Part shown: piece after piece, positions 45,028-53,870 of the stretch
Layout of the letters: every line of letters starts with the position of its first letter
Numbering within the stretch: the stretch's first letter is position 1
Source: Desulfovibrio sp. Huiquan2017
GTDB taxonomy: Bacteria; Desulfobacterota; Desulfovibrionia; Desulfovibrionales; Desulfovibrionaceae
Length of the DNA: 64,000 nt
Direction of reading: 5' to 3'
NCBI RefSeq assembly: GCF_017351175.1
Contig: NZ_JAFMPN010000006.1
Location: forward strand, 124,001 to 188,000
The notes under the pieces: generated by a model
The model's database searches: none
The model's input: only the letters and a program-made list of their open reading frames with translations
Told to the model about the DNA's origin: nothing
Position numbers and translations under genes: made by a program

Positions 45028-45077
45028 TTCAAGACGACAATTCCCGTCCCAACCCGGATGGACGCGCAATCAGCAAA

Positions 45078-45923
45078 TCAGATTGCGTTCCGCCGCCCTT
45101 CCTCGATATAGATCTCGTTCAACCGCCTGGCTGTGGGGCCGGGGACGCCTCCAGAAAGCTCCGTGCCGTCGATTTCCACCACGGGCAGGACAAAGGACGT
45201 GGCCGAAGTCACGAACGCCTCCTGCGCCGCCTTGGCCTCGTCGAGGGTGAAGGGGCGTTCCTCGATGACAAATCCCCGCTCCTCCGCCAGCTTCAGGACC
45301 GCGGCGCGGGTGATGCCGGGCAGAATGGAAGAGGACAGTTGCCGGGTCACTATCGCGCCCTCGCTGGTCACGATATAGGTATTGCTCGAACTGCCTTCGG
45401 TAACGAAGCCGTCCTCCACCATCCAGACGTCGTCCTTGCCTTGCTTCTTGGCCCCGGTCTTGCTCATGGAGGCGGCCAGCAGTTGAACGGTCTTGATGTC
45501 CCGGCGGCGCCAGCGGATATCCGGGATGGAGACGACCCTGAGCCCCTTTTTCTCACCGGCCAGATTCTTCAACTGGGTGAACGCCACCACGGTCTGACTC
45601 ACGTTCTCGGGGAACAGGAAATTCCGGTCGGCCACCCCCCGCGACACCTGGAGATAAACGCAGCCTTCCTCCAGGCCGTTCTTGACCACCAGTTCACGGT
45701 GCAATGCAAGCCAGGCCTCGCGGTCCATGGGCATCGGCATGCCCACTTCGCCAAGGGAGCGCTCCAGGCGGGCCATATGGCCGTCGAAATCCACGAGCTT
45801 CCCATCCAGAACGGAGGTCACCTCGTAAACGGCGTCGGCGAACAGGAAGCCCCTGTCGAAAATCGATATCGAGGCTTCCTCCTCGGGAATGAACGCCCCG
45901 TTGAGATATACTATGCGGCTCAT
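45078..45923 (-). CDS. dat: D-amino-acid transaminase (class IV aminotransferase)
   Basis: The 281-residue PLP enzyme fits the D-alanine/branched-chain transaminase fold: VYLNGAFIPEEEASISIFDRGFLFADAVYEV-type start (key FDRGFLFADAVYE), the PLP lysine in RRRDIKTVQLL (near 144) and TEGSSSNTYIV, which binds the cofactor phosphate region. Length and N-terminus favour D-amino-acid transaminase over IlvE. It moves amino groups between D-amino acids and keto acids. It begins 1 bp after the M20 peptidase gene, and an Asp/Glu racemase stands at the other end of the module, supporting a D-amino-acid role. Confidence 0.85.
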   Translation of the reverse strand: MSRIVYLNGAFIPEEEASISIFDRGFLFADAVYEVTSVLDGKLVDFDGHMARLERSLGEVGMPMPMDREAWLALHRELVVKNGLEEGCVYLQVSRGVADRNFLFPENVSQTVVAFTQLKNLAGEKKGLRVVSIPDIRWRRRDIKTVQLLAASMSKTGAKKQGKDDVWMVEDGFVTEGSSSNTYIVTSEGAIVTRQLSSSILPGITRAAVLKLAEERGFVIEERPFTLDEAKAAQEAFVTSATSFVLPVVEIDGTELSGGVPGPTARRLNEIYIEEGRRNAI

Positions 45924-45924
45924 A

Positions 45925-47070
45925 TTAATTCCCCTTGTTCACGGCCTGTCTGCAGAAGGCCGAAATCATGGTCCTGGCCGGAATGAAACTGTCCAGCGTC
46001 ATGTACTCATCCAAACGATGCGAGTTCTCCCCGACCGGCCCCATGCCGTCGAGTGTCGGGATGCCCATGGCCGCCGTCCAGTTACCATCCGAGCAGCCGC
46101 CGGTAGATATTCCGCCGACCTCGATGCCCAGCTTCGCGCCCTCGGCCACCAGCAGTTGGAAAAGCGCCTCGCTTTCGGGACCACTTTCCATCGGGGGACG
46201 CTGTCCATGCACGACAACTTCGACCGTGGCCCCAGGAAGAAGCGTTTCCTTGGGCAGGGCCTCGAAAAAGGCGTCCACCTCGGCCATCTCCTGCATGGTC
46301 GCGTAGCGGACATCCACTTCCACCTCGGCCCGGTCCGGAATGATATTGGTCTTGTCGCCGCCCCGAATCACCGTGCATTGGGCGGTAATGCCCGATCCCG
46401 CATGGTTGAGGGCGTTGATGCGGCCGATCTGGTGGGCAAGCTCCACCACGGCATTGACGCCCTTTTCGGGGTCGGCCCCGGCATGGGAGGAAACGCCGTG
46501 AGCGACGACCCGGACCCGGTATCCGCCCTTGCGGCTGACGACGTACCTGAAACCGGGACGGCACGGCTCGAAGACCAGGACCCGATCGCACAGGGCGGCG
46601 GTCTCCTCGATCCACGGCCGGGAATTGTGAGAGCCGGTCTCTTCATCGCCGTTGAAGGCGAGACAGACGGCCATATCGTCCAGCGCCCCTTCCTTCTTGA
46701 GCCGCTCAACCACGTACACGGCCAGCAAAAGGCCGCCCTTCATGTCGTTGACGCCGGGGCCGTGGGCAAGACCGCCTTCCGTGCGGAAGGGACGCCTGCC
46801 AGCTTCCCCGGTGGGGAAAACGGTATCCATGTGCCCGAGGAACAGAAAATCATACCGGCCGTCCCGGCTGGGGGTGCAGGCCTTGAGGCAGGGCACGCCG
46901 TCCTCTCCCTGGCGGGTTATTTCCACTTCCAGGCCCAAGGGGACAAGCTTGTCCCGCAGGAATGCGGCCACTTCGGCTATCCCCTCCGGATTGTCGCTGC
47001 TGCTGTCGAGATTAATGATCCGCTCAAAATCATTGAGAAAACGTTCATAGCACTGTTGTTCTTCAGTCAT
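45925..47070 (-). CDS. M20-family metallopeptidase (glutamate carboxypeptidase-like)
   Basis: The 381-residue protein has the M20 metal ligands in order: FLFLGHMDTVFP (His and catalytic Asp), GPGVNDMKGG (bridging Asp), NGDEETGS (general-base Glu pair) and the later metal Asp/Glu and His of VFEPCRP and GENSHRLDE. The dimerisation domain lies in the middle (SSHAGADPEKGVNA). It resembles CPG2-like carboxypeptidases and dipeptidases. No signal peptide, so it should hydrolyse peptides after uptake by the adjacent Dpp-type transporter. Confidence 0.88.
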   Translation of the reverse strand: MTEEQQCYERFLNDFERIINLDSSSDNPEGIAEVAAFLRDKLVPLGLEVEITRQGEDGVPCLKACTPSRDGRYDFLFLGHMDTVFPTGEAGRRPFRTEGGLAHGPGVNDMKGGLLLAVYVVERLKKEGALDDMAVCLAFNGDEETGSHNSRPWIEETAALCDRVLVFEPCRPGFRYVVSRKGGYRVRVVAHGVSSHAGADPEKGVNAVVELAHQIGRINALNHAGSGITAQCTVIRGGDKTNIIPDRAEVEVDVRYATMQEMAEVDAFFEALPKETLLPGATVEVVVHGQRPPMESGPESEALFQLLVAEGAKLGIEVGGISTGGCSDGNWTAAMGIPTLDGMGPVGENSHRLDEYMTLDSFIPARTMISAFCRQAVNKGN

Positions 47071-47113
47071 CTATCTATCCTATCCAGGTAATCAGGGTTT
47101 CCCGGAGTCGGGC

Positions 47114-47992
47114 CTAGCGGCTCAGCTTCGGATTCATTTCATCGCGGAGCCAGTCGGCGAACAGGTTGATGCCCACGACCAGCAGAATAAGCACGGCGCC
47201 GGGGAAAAGAGTCAGCCACCACATGCCCGCATAAATGTAGTTCTTGCCGATGGCGATCATCATCCCCAGGGAAGGCTCGGTCAGGGGAACGCCCACGCCG
47301 AGAAAGCTCAGTGTGGCCTCCAGCATGATGACCACCGCGAGGTCCACGGCCATAACCACGAAAATGGGCGGCAGCGCATTGGGCAGGATATGCTGGAACA
47401 GGATGCGGAAATCCTTTGCGCCGGAGGCCTTGGCCGCCATGACGTAGGGATTGTCCTTGATTTCGAGCACACTGCCCCGGATGGTGCGGGCGTATCGCAC
47501 CCAGTCCGCGATGCAGATGGCGAGAATGACCGTTCCCAGACCCCTGTTGTCGAATACGCCGAGCAGCAGGACAGCCAGCAGGGTCGTCGAAAAGGAAAAG
47601 ACCGTATCCGCACACCGCATGACAAAGGCGTCGAGGAAGCCGCCGTAGTAGCCCCCGATCATGCCCAGGGTCACGCCGATGGTGCCCGCGATGGCCACGA
47701 CCGAAAAACCGACCAGCATGGATGTGCGCAGCCCGTAGAGAATGGTGGAAAGGATGCAGCGTCCCTGGTCGTCGGTGCCCAGCGGGAAGGCGCTGGAGCC
47801 GCCATGGACCCAAAAGGGCTGGAGCAGGACGTTGCCCAGATCCACGGACGAGAGATCGTAGGGATTCATGGGCGCGATCAGCGGCGCGAAAACACCGGCA
47901 AAGAGAAAACAGAGCATGATGGCCGCCCCGAGCATGGCCGGCTTGTCGTTCAAGAAGCTGTGCAGCCGTTTGTTTCTGATGGAACCGTTCAT
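47114..47992 (-). CDS. dppC: Dipeptide/oligopeptide ABC transporter permease (DppC-like)
   Basis: The 292-residue protein has an N-terminal membrane segment, the OppC-type domain LGTDDQGRCILSTILYGLRTSM and the permease coupling loop YVMAAKASGAKDFRILFQHILPNALP (key EAA-like motif AAxASGA...HILPN). It pairs with the DppB-like protein encoded 7 bp upstream. The order in the operon is ATPases, binding protein, two permeases, peptidase, transaminase. Confidence 0.9.
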   Translation of the reverse strand: MNGSIRNKRLHSFLNDKPAMLGAAIMLCFLFAGVFAPLIAPMNPYDLSSVDLGNVLLQPFWVHGGSSAFPLGTDDQGRCILSTILYGLRTSMLVGFSVVAIAGTIGVTLGMIGGYYGGFLDAFVMRCADTVFSFSTTLLAVLLLGVFDNRGLGTVILAICIADWVRYARTIRGSVLEIKDNPYVMAAKASGAKDFRILFQHILPNALPPIFVVMAVDLAVVIMLEATLSFLGVGVPLTEPSLGMMIAIGKNYIYAGMWWLTLFPGAVLILLVVGINLFADWLRDEMNPKLSR

Positions 47993-47999
47993 GGGAGAC

Positions 48000-48965
48000 C
48001 TAGCTGTAGCGGATTTTCGGGTTGAGCACTGCGTAGAGCAGGTCGACCAGGATATTGATGAAAAGGATGATGCAGGCGGCCAGCATGATATAGGTGACGA
48101 TAATGGGCTGGTCCGTCTCGAAAATCGATGTCAGCAGGAGATTCCCCATACCCGGCCACTGGAAGATGGTCTCCGTGACGATGGAAAAGGCTATCAGCTC
48201 GCCGAACGAGAGTCCCGCGATGGTCACCACGGGGATAAGGACGTTGCGCAGGGCGTGCTTGAGAATGACCTTGGTCGGAGACAACCCCTTGGCCCAGGCC
48301 GTCTTGATGTACTCTTCGCCCATGACCTCGCGCATGCCCGCGCGGGTCAGGCGCATCATGACCGCCAGTTGGTAGCTGGAGAGGGTCAGCGCGGGCAGGA
48401 TGATGTGCTTCCAGCCGTCAACGGTCAGCAGCCCGGTGCGCCAGGCCCCGAGTTGCACCGTGTCGCCCCGGCCGAAGGCGGGTAGGATCTCCAGCCAGAC
48501 GGAGCAGACCATCACCAGCAGGATACCGGTCAGGAAGGTCGGCATGGAGATGCCCAGAAGGGACCCGGACATGAAGACCTGGGCCAGCGCGCCTTTCGGG
48601 CGGATGGATACGACGATGCCCAACCCGACCCCGACGATGAAGGAGATGGACATGGCCACCATGGCGAGCTCGAACGTGGCGGGAAAACGTTCGAGGATGG
48701 TGTCCAGGGCGTCCACCTGGCTGACGTAGGACTTGCCGAAGTCCCCGTGCAAGGCGCCGCCGATGAACTTGAAGTACTGCACGTAGGTGGGTTGGTCCAG
48801 GCCGTAGGCGTGCCGGACCATTTCCCGTTCTTCCTGGGTTGCGTACTTGCCCGCCAGCATGAGCACCGGATCGCCGGTGAAACGGAAAAGGCAGAAGCAG
48901 ATGAAGGAGACCGCCATCAGGACCAGAAGTCCCTGGAGGACTCTTCGGAGAATGTATGATGCCAT
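48000..48965 (-). CDS. dppB: Dipeptide/oligopeptide ABC transporter permease (DppB-like)
   Basis: The 321-residue protein has the DppB N-terminus (YILRRVLQGLLVLMAVS), six membrane segments and the coupling loop YIKTAWAKGLSPTKVILKHALRN (key TAxAKGL...LKHALRN). It forms the channel with the DppC-like protein. The stop lies 7 bp before dppC; a hairpin with a UUCG loop stands between dppA and this gene. Confidence 0.91.
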   Translation of the reverse strand: MASYILRRVLQGLLVLMAVSFICFCLFRFTGDPVLMLAGKYATQEEREMVRHAYGLDQPTYVQYFKFIGGALHGDFGKSYVSQVDALDTILERFPATFELAMVAMSISFIVGVGLGIVVSIRPKGALAQVFMSGSLLGISMPTFLTGILLVMVCSVWLEILPAFGRGDTVQLGAWRTGLLTVDGWKHIILPALTLSSYQLAVMMRLTRAGMREVMGEEYIKTAWAKGLSPTKVILKHALRNVLIPVVTIAGLSFGELIAFSIVTETIFQWPGMGNLLLTSIFETDQPIIVTYIMLAACIILFINILVDLLYAVLNPKIRYS

Positions 48966-48976
48966 AGTGGTGAAGA

Positions 48977-48996
48977 GGGGCCGCCGAAGCGGCCCC
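48977..48996 (-). promoter_or_regulatory. UUCG-capped hairpin between dppA and dppB
   Basis: On the minus strand GGGGCCGC-TTCG-GCGGCCCC is an 8-bp GC stem with the extra-stable UUCG tetraloop. No T-run follows. Its place just after the binding-protein gene suggests 3' stabilisation of the dppA message so that the binding protein is made in excess. Confidence 0.7.
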
Positions 48997-49013
48997 GTGT
49001 TGTTCGCTGTTTG

Positions 49014-50522
49014 CTACTGGATTTCCTTGACCACGATCCAGCGGTCAGGGCGGGGATTGAACTTGATGTTCTTGCCTTTGGCTACGGCGTACAGATCCTG
49101 CTGGTAGTGCAGGGGAATCCAGGCCACGTCTTCCATGACCATGGCGTTGATATTCTGCAGCGCCTTGTCACGCTCGGCCAAATCCACGATGCTGGAGGAC
49201 TTGACGATCAGGTCGTCAATGGCCGGATTGGAATACACGGCGCCGTTATAGGCACCCATGCCCTTTTCCTTGTCCCAGGTATGAAGCAGTTTTTCCGCGC
49301 TGCGGCCGAAGTCGTAGGAACCGTCGAACCAGCCGATCAGGTAGAACGGATGCTTGAACTCGGCGGTCTCGTCAAAGAAGATGGACTTGGGCTTGACGTC
49401 CAGCTTCACCTTCAGGCCGATCTTGGCCATGTACTTGGCGACGGCTTCGGCAATTTTCTCGTCATTGATGTAGCGATCGTTGGGGCCGGCGATGGTGATC
49501 TCGAAGCCGTCGGCATACCCGGCTTCGGCCAGCAGTTGCTTCGCCTTTTCCGGGTTGTACTCGATGCGCTTGATGTCGGCATTGTAGCCCACGGTGGCCT
49601 TGTCCGGGATCTGGGAGGCCTTGGTGGCCTTGCCCTGCATGACCTTGTCGATGATCTCGTCTTCGTTGATGGCGTAGGCCAGGGCCTGGCGGACGCGCTT
49701 GTCGGCGAACGGCGTACCGGGCTTGTTGGAAACGGTCAGGTAGATACAGCGGCGCGCCGGACGCTGGATCATCTCCACGTTGGGCATCTTGGCGATGCGG
49801 TCGGCCAGGGTCAGCGGCACGCCGTTGACGATGTCCACCTGATGGCCGGCCAATGCGGCGAAACGGGTGGCCTCTTCCACGATGGGACGGATCTCCACGG
49901 TCTTGTACTTGGGCTCGCCTTCCCAATAATTCGGGTTGGCGTGCATGCGCACGTAGGAACCCTTGACCCACTCATCGAAAATATAGGCGCCGGTGCCGAT
50001 GGGGTGGGTGTTGTAGTCGCCGTCGTCACGGGTCAGGGAGGACTCCTTGTCCACGATAAAGTTCTGATGCATGGTCTCGGCGAACCAGGGAACCGGCTTC
50101 ACGGTCTTGAAGATGACGGTGTAGGCGTCCGGGGTTTCGATGTCGGCGATGGCGTTGCCGAAGTTCAGGAACCGGGAGTACTTGGGATCCTTCATGCGCT
50201 CGAAGGTGAACTTGACGTCTTCCGCATTGAAATCGTTGCCGTTGCTGAACTTCACGCCCTTGCGCAGGGTGAATTTCCAGGTCAGGGCGTCAATGCGTTC
50301 CCAGGCGGTGGCCAGTGCGGGAGCGAGCTTGCCGTCCTTGCGCTGCAACAGTCCGTCGAAAAAGTTGGACATGTACGAATAGTTGGCATCGGACGAGTAT
50401 GCCTGCGGATTCATGGACTTGGGCGGAGCGTCGGTTGCGATGACCAGGTCCGCCTTGGCCATGGCGAGCGACGGCAACGCAAGCAACGCGACGAGGGATG
50501 CAATAACTGCCAAACGTTTCAT
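49014..50522 (-). CDS. dppA: Periplasmic peptide-binding protein of the Dpp-type ABC transporter
   Basis: The ATG at 50522 is chosen because GGAGG stands at normal spacing; a start five codons upstream would include that site. The 502-residue protein has a signal peptide (KRLAVIASLVALLALPSLAMA) and the family 5 solute-binding fold (LVIATDAPPKSMNPQAYSS; WKFTLRKGVKFSNGNDFNAEDV-type block with key RKGVKFSNG). Family 5 proteins bind di- and oligopeptides, also nickel or glutathione. Peptide substrate is inferred from the co-encoded M20 peptidase. Confidence 0.9.
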   Translation of the reverse strand: MKRLAVIASLVALLALPSLAMAKADLVIATDAPPKSMNPQAYSSDANYSYMSNFFDGLLQRKDGKLAPALATAWERIDALTWKFTLRKGVKFSNGNDFNAEDVKFTFERMKDPKYSRFLNFGNAIADIETPDAYTVIFKTVKPVPWFAETMHQNFIVDKESSLTRDDGDYNTHPIGTGAYIFDEWVKGSYVRMHANPNYWEGEPKYKTVEIRPIVEEATRFAALAGHQVDIVNGVPLTLADRIAKMPNVEMIQRPARRCIYLTVSNKPGTPFADKRVRQALAYAINEDEIIDKVMQGKATKASQIPDKATVGYNADIKRIEYNPEKAKQLLAEAGYADGFEITIAGPNDRYINDEKIAEAVAKYMAKIGLKVKLDVKPKSIFFDETAEFKHPFYLIGWFDGSYDFGRSAEKLLHTWDKEKGMGAYNGAVYSNPAIDDLIVKSSSIVDLAERDKALQNINAMVMEDVAWIPLHYQQDLYAVAKGKNIKFNPRPDRWIVVKEIQ

Positions 50523-50571
50523 GAAATGAACCTCCAATACAAGTTAACACCGAACAGATGACGCCATCCGT

Positions 50572-51537
50572 TCAATACAGATGGCATGCGGCCAGATGCC
50601 CATCGCCGAAATCCCGGATGGTCGGAATTTCCCGCGAGCATATATCCATAGCTTGGGGACAGCGCGTGTGGAACCGGCACCCCGAGGGCGGGGTGATGGG
50701 GCTCGGCACGTCGCCGACCAGAATCTGCCGTTGCTTCTTGCGGCGCGGGTCCGGCACGGGGACCGCGGAAAGCAGCGCCTGCGTATACGGGTGTTTCGGA
50801 TTCGCATAGATTTCGGCGTAGGAACCCTTTTCCATGACCTTGCCGAGATACATGACCACGATCCGGTCGCAGAGGTATTCGACCACGGCCAGATCGTGCG
50901 AAATGATCATCAGCGACAGTTCGAATTCCCGCTTGAGATCCATGAGCAGATTGATGATCTGCGCCTGAATGGAAACGTCCAGAGCCGAGACGGGCTCGTC
51001 GCCGATGATAACGGACGGGTCCAGGGCCAAGGCGCGGGCGATGCCCAAGCGCTGCCGCTGGCCCCCGGAGAACTCATGGGGATAGCGACGTCCCTGGTCC
51101 GGGCTCATGCCCACGGTCTCCAGCAGGAAGGCCAACCGGTCCCGGCGCTCCCGGCCGGTGTACATTCCATGGACGTTCATGGGGTTCGCCAAGATTTGAT
51201 CGACGGTCATGCGCGGGTTCAGGGACGAATAGGGATCCTGAAAGATAAGCTGCATTTCCTTGCGCAGCGCCCTGAGCTCGGCCGGGGACATCTCGCCCAT
51301 GTCCCTGCCCTTCCAGCGGACAACGCCGCCGGTGGGATTGATAAGACGCATGGCGGCCAGCCCGGCAGTGCTCTTGCCGCACCCGGACTCGCCCACAATG
51401 CCGAGGGTCTCGCCCTTGTGGAGTTCCAGATCAATGCCGTCAACGGCAAAGACATGGCCGACCACGCGGGACAACAGCCCCTTCCGGATGGGGAAATGGA
51501 CCTTGAGGTCCTCTGCCTTGATAAGGGTTTCTGTCAT
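50572..51537 (-). CDS. dppF: Peptide ABC transporter ATP-binding protein (DppF-like)
   Basis: The 321-residue ATPase has Walker [12 protein letters not shown], the ABC signature FSGGQRQRLGIARAL, Walker B VIIGDEPVSALD and the oligopeptide C-terminal extension with a Cys-rich [4Fe-4S]-type motif (GCRFHTRCPQAMDICS). It partners DppD-like ATPase. It starts 3 bp after dppD. Confidence 0.92.
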   Translation of the reverse strand: MTETLIKAEDLKVHFPIRKGLLSRVVGHVFAVDGIDLELHKGETLGIVGESGCGKSTAGLAAMRLINPTGGVVRWKGRDMGEMSPAELRALRKEMQLIFQDPYSSLNPRMTVDQILANPMNVHGMYTGRERRDRLAFLLETVGMSPDQGRRYPHEFSGGQRQRLGIARALALDPSVIIGDEPVSALDVSIQAQIINLLMDLKREFELSLMIISHDLAVVEYLCDRIVVMYLGKVMEKGSYAEIYANPKHPYTQALLSAVPVPDPRRKKQRQILVGDVPSPITPPSGCRFHTRCPQAMDICSREIPTIRDFGDGHLAACHLY

Positions 51538-51540
51538 GGA

Positions 51541-52545
51541 TCAATGGGGGATATGCAGCCAACACCGGACGGTGTGGCTATCGTTGATTTCCGCAAGCTG
51601 CGGCTCCCGCTCTTTGCAAATAGGCAAGGCTCGGGGGCACCTTTCCCGGAATTTACACCCTTGAGGCAACGCGTACAGACTGGGAACCATCCCTTTTATC
51701 TCATTGAGCCTGTCCACCCTGCCGGGCACGCGCCTTCCAAGGACGGGCGTGGAGGCCAACAGCCCCGCCGTGTACGGATGCAGGGTGTTCTCGAACAGTT
51801 CGATGGTCTCGGCCTGTTCCACCACGCGGCCCGCGTACATGACCACGACGCTGTCGGCGGTCTCGGCGATGACGCCAAGATCGTGGGTGATCATTTCCAC
51901 AGCGGTGCCAAAGTCTTCCTTGAGCTGGATGATCAAATCGATGATCTGGGCCTGGACCGTCACGTCCAAGGCGGTGGTGGGCTCGTCCGCTATGAGGATT
52001 TCGGGCTCGCAGGACAGGGCCATGGCGATCATGACCCGTTGCCGCATGCCGCCCGACAATTGGTGGGGATACTCGAAAATCCGTGACCGGGGGGCGGGAA
52101 TCTGCACGCGATCCAACATCTCGACGGATGCGTCCAGGGCGTCTTTCTTGTTCATGCCCCGGTGAAGCATGAACATCTCCGACAATTGGTTGCCGATGGT
52201 GAAGACCGGGTTGAGCGAACTCATCGGCTCCTGGAAAATCATGGAAATGCGGTTGCCTCGCACATGACGCATTTCCGCCATACTCAGTTTGGTCAGGTCC
52301 ATCCCGTCGAACAGGATGCTGCCGCCCACGATCTTTCCGGGAGGCGAAGGCACGAGACGCATGACCGACTGGGCCGTCACGCTCTTGCCGCAGCCGGACT
52401 CGCCGACCACGCCGAGAACCTTTCCGGCGGCCAGGGAGAACGACGCTCCATCAACGGCTTTGGCGACGCCTTCCGATGAATAGAAATACGTCTGGAGCTC
52501 GTTGATTTCTAAAATTACTTTTTTGTCAGTATCATCCATCTTCAC
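51541..52545 (-). CDS. dppD: Peptide ABC transporter ATP-binding protein (DppD-like)
   Basis: The 334-residue ATPase has Walker [13 protein letters not shown], signature [15 protein letters not shown], Walker [13 protein letters not shown] and the C-terminal Cys motif ([15 protein letters not shown]) of the Opp/Dpp group. It is the first gene of the minus-strand operon. GTG 52545 or ATG 52539 could be the start; ribosome-binding signals are weak for both. A 21-bp A-tract inverted repeat lies about 85 bp upstream. Confidence 0.9.
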   Translation of the reverse strand: MKMDDTDKKVILEINELQTYFYSSEGVAKAVDGASFSLAAGKVLGVVGESGCGKSVTAQSVMRLVPSPPGKIVGGSILFDGMDLTKLSMAEMRHVRGNRISMIFQEPMSSLNPVFTIGNQLSEMFMLHRGMNKKDALDASVEMLDRVQIPAPRSRIFEYPHQLSGGMRQRVMIAMALSCEPEILIADEPTTALDVTVQAQIIDLIIQLKEDFGTAVEMITHDLGVIAETADSVVVMYAGRVVEQAETIELFENTLHPYTAGLLASTPVLGRRVPGRVDRLNEIKGMVPSLYALPQGCKFRERCPRALPICKEREPQLAEINDSHTVRCWLHIPH

Positions 52546-52629
52546 ATCTTTGGCCTGAGCATTTTTTAACAGAGAGGGTCAATTGGGTAATAATTTATCG
52601 ACATGTCGTCAAACAAAATTTTCCCATTT

Positions 52630-52650
52630 GGTTTAAAAAAAAATTAAACC
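52630..52650. promoter_or_regulatory. A-tract inverted repeat upstream of dppD (box 1)
   Basis: GGTTTAA and TTAAACC flank seven A residues, a perfect 7-7-7 inverted repeat. Similar A-tract sequences occur in the racemase/regulator intergenic region (boxes 2 and 3). All three lie next to promoters of this module and may be sites for the regulator encoded at 52694-53722. Confidence 0.5.
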
Positions 52651-52693
52651 GCCCCGCCAAAGGACGTCCTCGGCACGATCTTAACCCGCTGTT

Positions 52694-53722
52694 CTAAAAG
52701 AATTTTATACCAGGCGTCGCCAACAGTTCCTGCACTGCCGCATCGAAATGTTCCCGGACACCCCGCTGCGCGAACTTGTCACTGACATATTGCCGCAGCC
52801 CTTCCGGGGTGTTCCGGCTGTCCTCGGAATTGACGGCGGCCTTGCACATGTCCACTTCCAGACCGAACAGGTGCAGGATGGAATGCGCATCCGTCGAAAA
52901 TCCTTGCAGGTTATGTTGATCGTAGGGATTCTCGTAGGAATGGGGGCTGGAGCTGGTGAAATTGATCCGGGGCCGCTTCCCGTCGGCGTCCTGGATAAGG
53001 AACTCGAAGGTCGAACACCTCTCGACGATGAAAAACCGGTGCTGTTCCGGGAATTTTATGGCGCTGGATACGGCGTTGGCATAATATTCCGCGTACAATG
53101 CGAGTTTTTGCTCATCCTTGGCCGCGACGCACCGCTCAATGTTGCGATCCAGGCTTTCGCTGAGGCACTTGCCGCAAATATAATTGACGATCCGGCTACC
53201 CTTCTCGCAGTTCCGCTTGAACAGGCGCAACCGCTCCTCGACCACCTTCCCGGTCAGGTCATACAGGAAGCGCGCGGCGTCTCCGCCCACTTCCAACTGG
53301 AATTCCTTCATCATATAAAGAGGATATGGCTGATAAATACCGCTCGGCCGGTTTTTGACCAGAACCTTGGTGCCGCCGAGGGTTTCGAACGCCGCCAGCA
53401 TCAACTCGAAATGCAGCCGATCATAATGCGGAAGCATCCGGCCTTCGATCTTTCTGCGCTGGTTGTTCACAAGTATGGCCGGGATGTCGTGCCGGTTCAG
53501 GCTCCGATAATCATATTCGGCCAGGACCGAGTTGATCTCGGATATGGTGTGGTTGAGCGCCAGCAGGATGGATGCGATCTTGTCTTTACCCGGATGGTTG
53601 ATCTGCCCTTTGCTCAACTTGGTCAGATAGGTGTTGGAAACACCGGAGAGCTTGCTGATGCTGTTGAGGTTCAACTCGCTGGCGGCAATAATTTTAAGAA
53701 GCGTGTCGGGGTAGTTCCGCAT
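52694..53722 (-). CDS. XRE-like helix-turn-helix regulator of the D-amino-acid/peptide module
   Basis: The 342-residue protein has an N-terminal XRE-type helix-turn-helix (about 1-65; SISKLSGVSNTYLTKLSKGQ) and a large C-terminal domain (about 90-342) I do not recognise. That domain contains scattered Cys residues (KRNCEKGSRIVNYICGKC, ERCVAAKD) that could bind metal or sense ligand. It is transcribed divergently from the racemase gene and in line with the dpp operon, a normal position for a local regulator. No membrane segments. Confidence 0.72.
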   Translation of the reverse strand: MRNYPDTLLKIIAASELNLNSISKLSGVSNTYLTKLSKGQINHPGKDKIASILLALNHTISEINSVLAEYDYRSLNRHDIPAILVNNQRRKIEGRMLPHYDRLHFELMLAAFETLGGTKVLVKNRPSGIYQPYPLYMMKEFQLEVGGDAARFLYDLTGKVVEERLRLFKRNCEKGSRIVNYICGKCLSESLDRNIERCVAAKDEQKLALYAEYYANAVSSAIKFPEQHRFFIVERCSTFEFLIQDADGKRPRINFTSSSPHSYENPYDQHNLQGFSTDAHSILHLFGLEVDMCKAAVNSEDSRNTPEGLRQYVSDKFAQRGVREHFDAAVQELLATPGIKFF

Positions 53723-53769
53723 ATGGGGTGTGGGTCGATGGTTGATTCCGTGGACAGTTAAGGATAGAC

Positions 53770-53811
53770 GGTATTAACAAAAAATTGAACGAAGTTAAAT
53801 TTTTTTTTACC
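53770..53811. promoter_or_regulatory. A-tract boxes 2 and 3 in the divergent regulator/racemase promoter region
   Basis: Box 2 (53770-53790) reads GGTATTAAC-A5-ATTGAAC and box 3 (53794-53811) GTTAAA-T9-ACC. Both resemble the GGTTTAA-A7-TTAAACC repeat before dppD. They lie between the start of the regulator gene and the racemase gene, so one protein could control both directions. A CCCCG-N7-CGGGG hairpin follows at 53810-53826. Confidence 0.45.
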
Positions 53812-53870
53812 CCGCATTTTCCGGGGCGGTCTCTTTTTCTATCATATACAATATAACTGAAGCTGCAAAC

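Larger units (their letters stand above)
43808..45060. other. Gene-poor region with inverted repeats and possible integration scar
   Basis: About 1.25 kb between the AT-rich methyltransferase gene and the D-amino-acid operon. A reading frame at 44300-44617 (minus, 105 codons) is open but lacks a ribosome-binding site and matches nothing I recognise. The region holds a 22-bp perfect palindrome (44078-44099), a GTGT-CGCCCC / GGGG-ACAC hairpin (44244-44266) and a tRNA/tmRNA-3'-end-like element (44828-44871). It may be the remains of an integrated element. No intact integrase or transposase was found. Confidence 0.45.

Noticed and set aside
49011-50561. A 516-codon plus-strand frame
   Set aside because: Antisense to the peptide-binding protein gene dppA, whose signal peptide and family motifs are clear.
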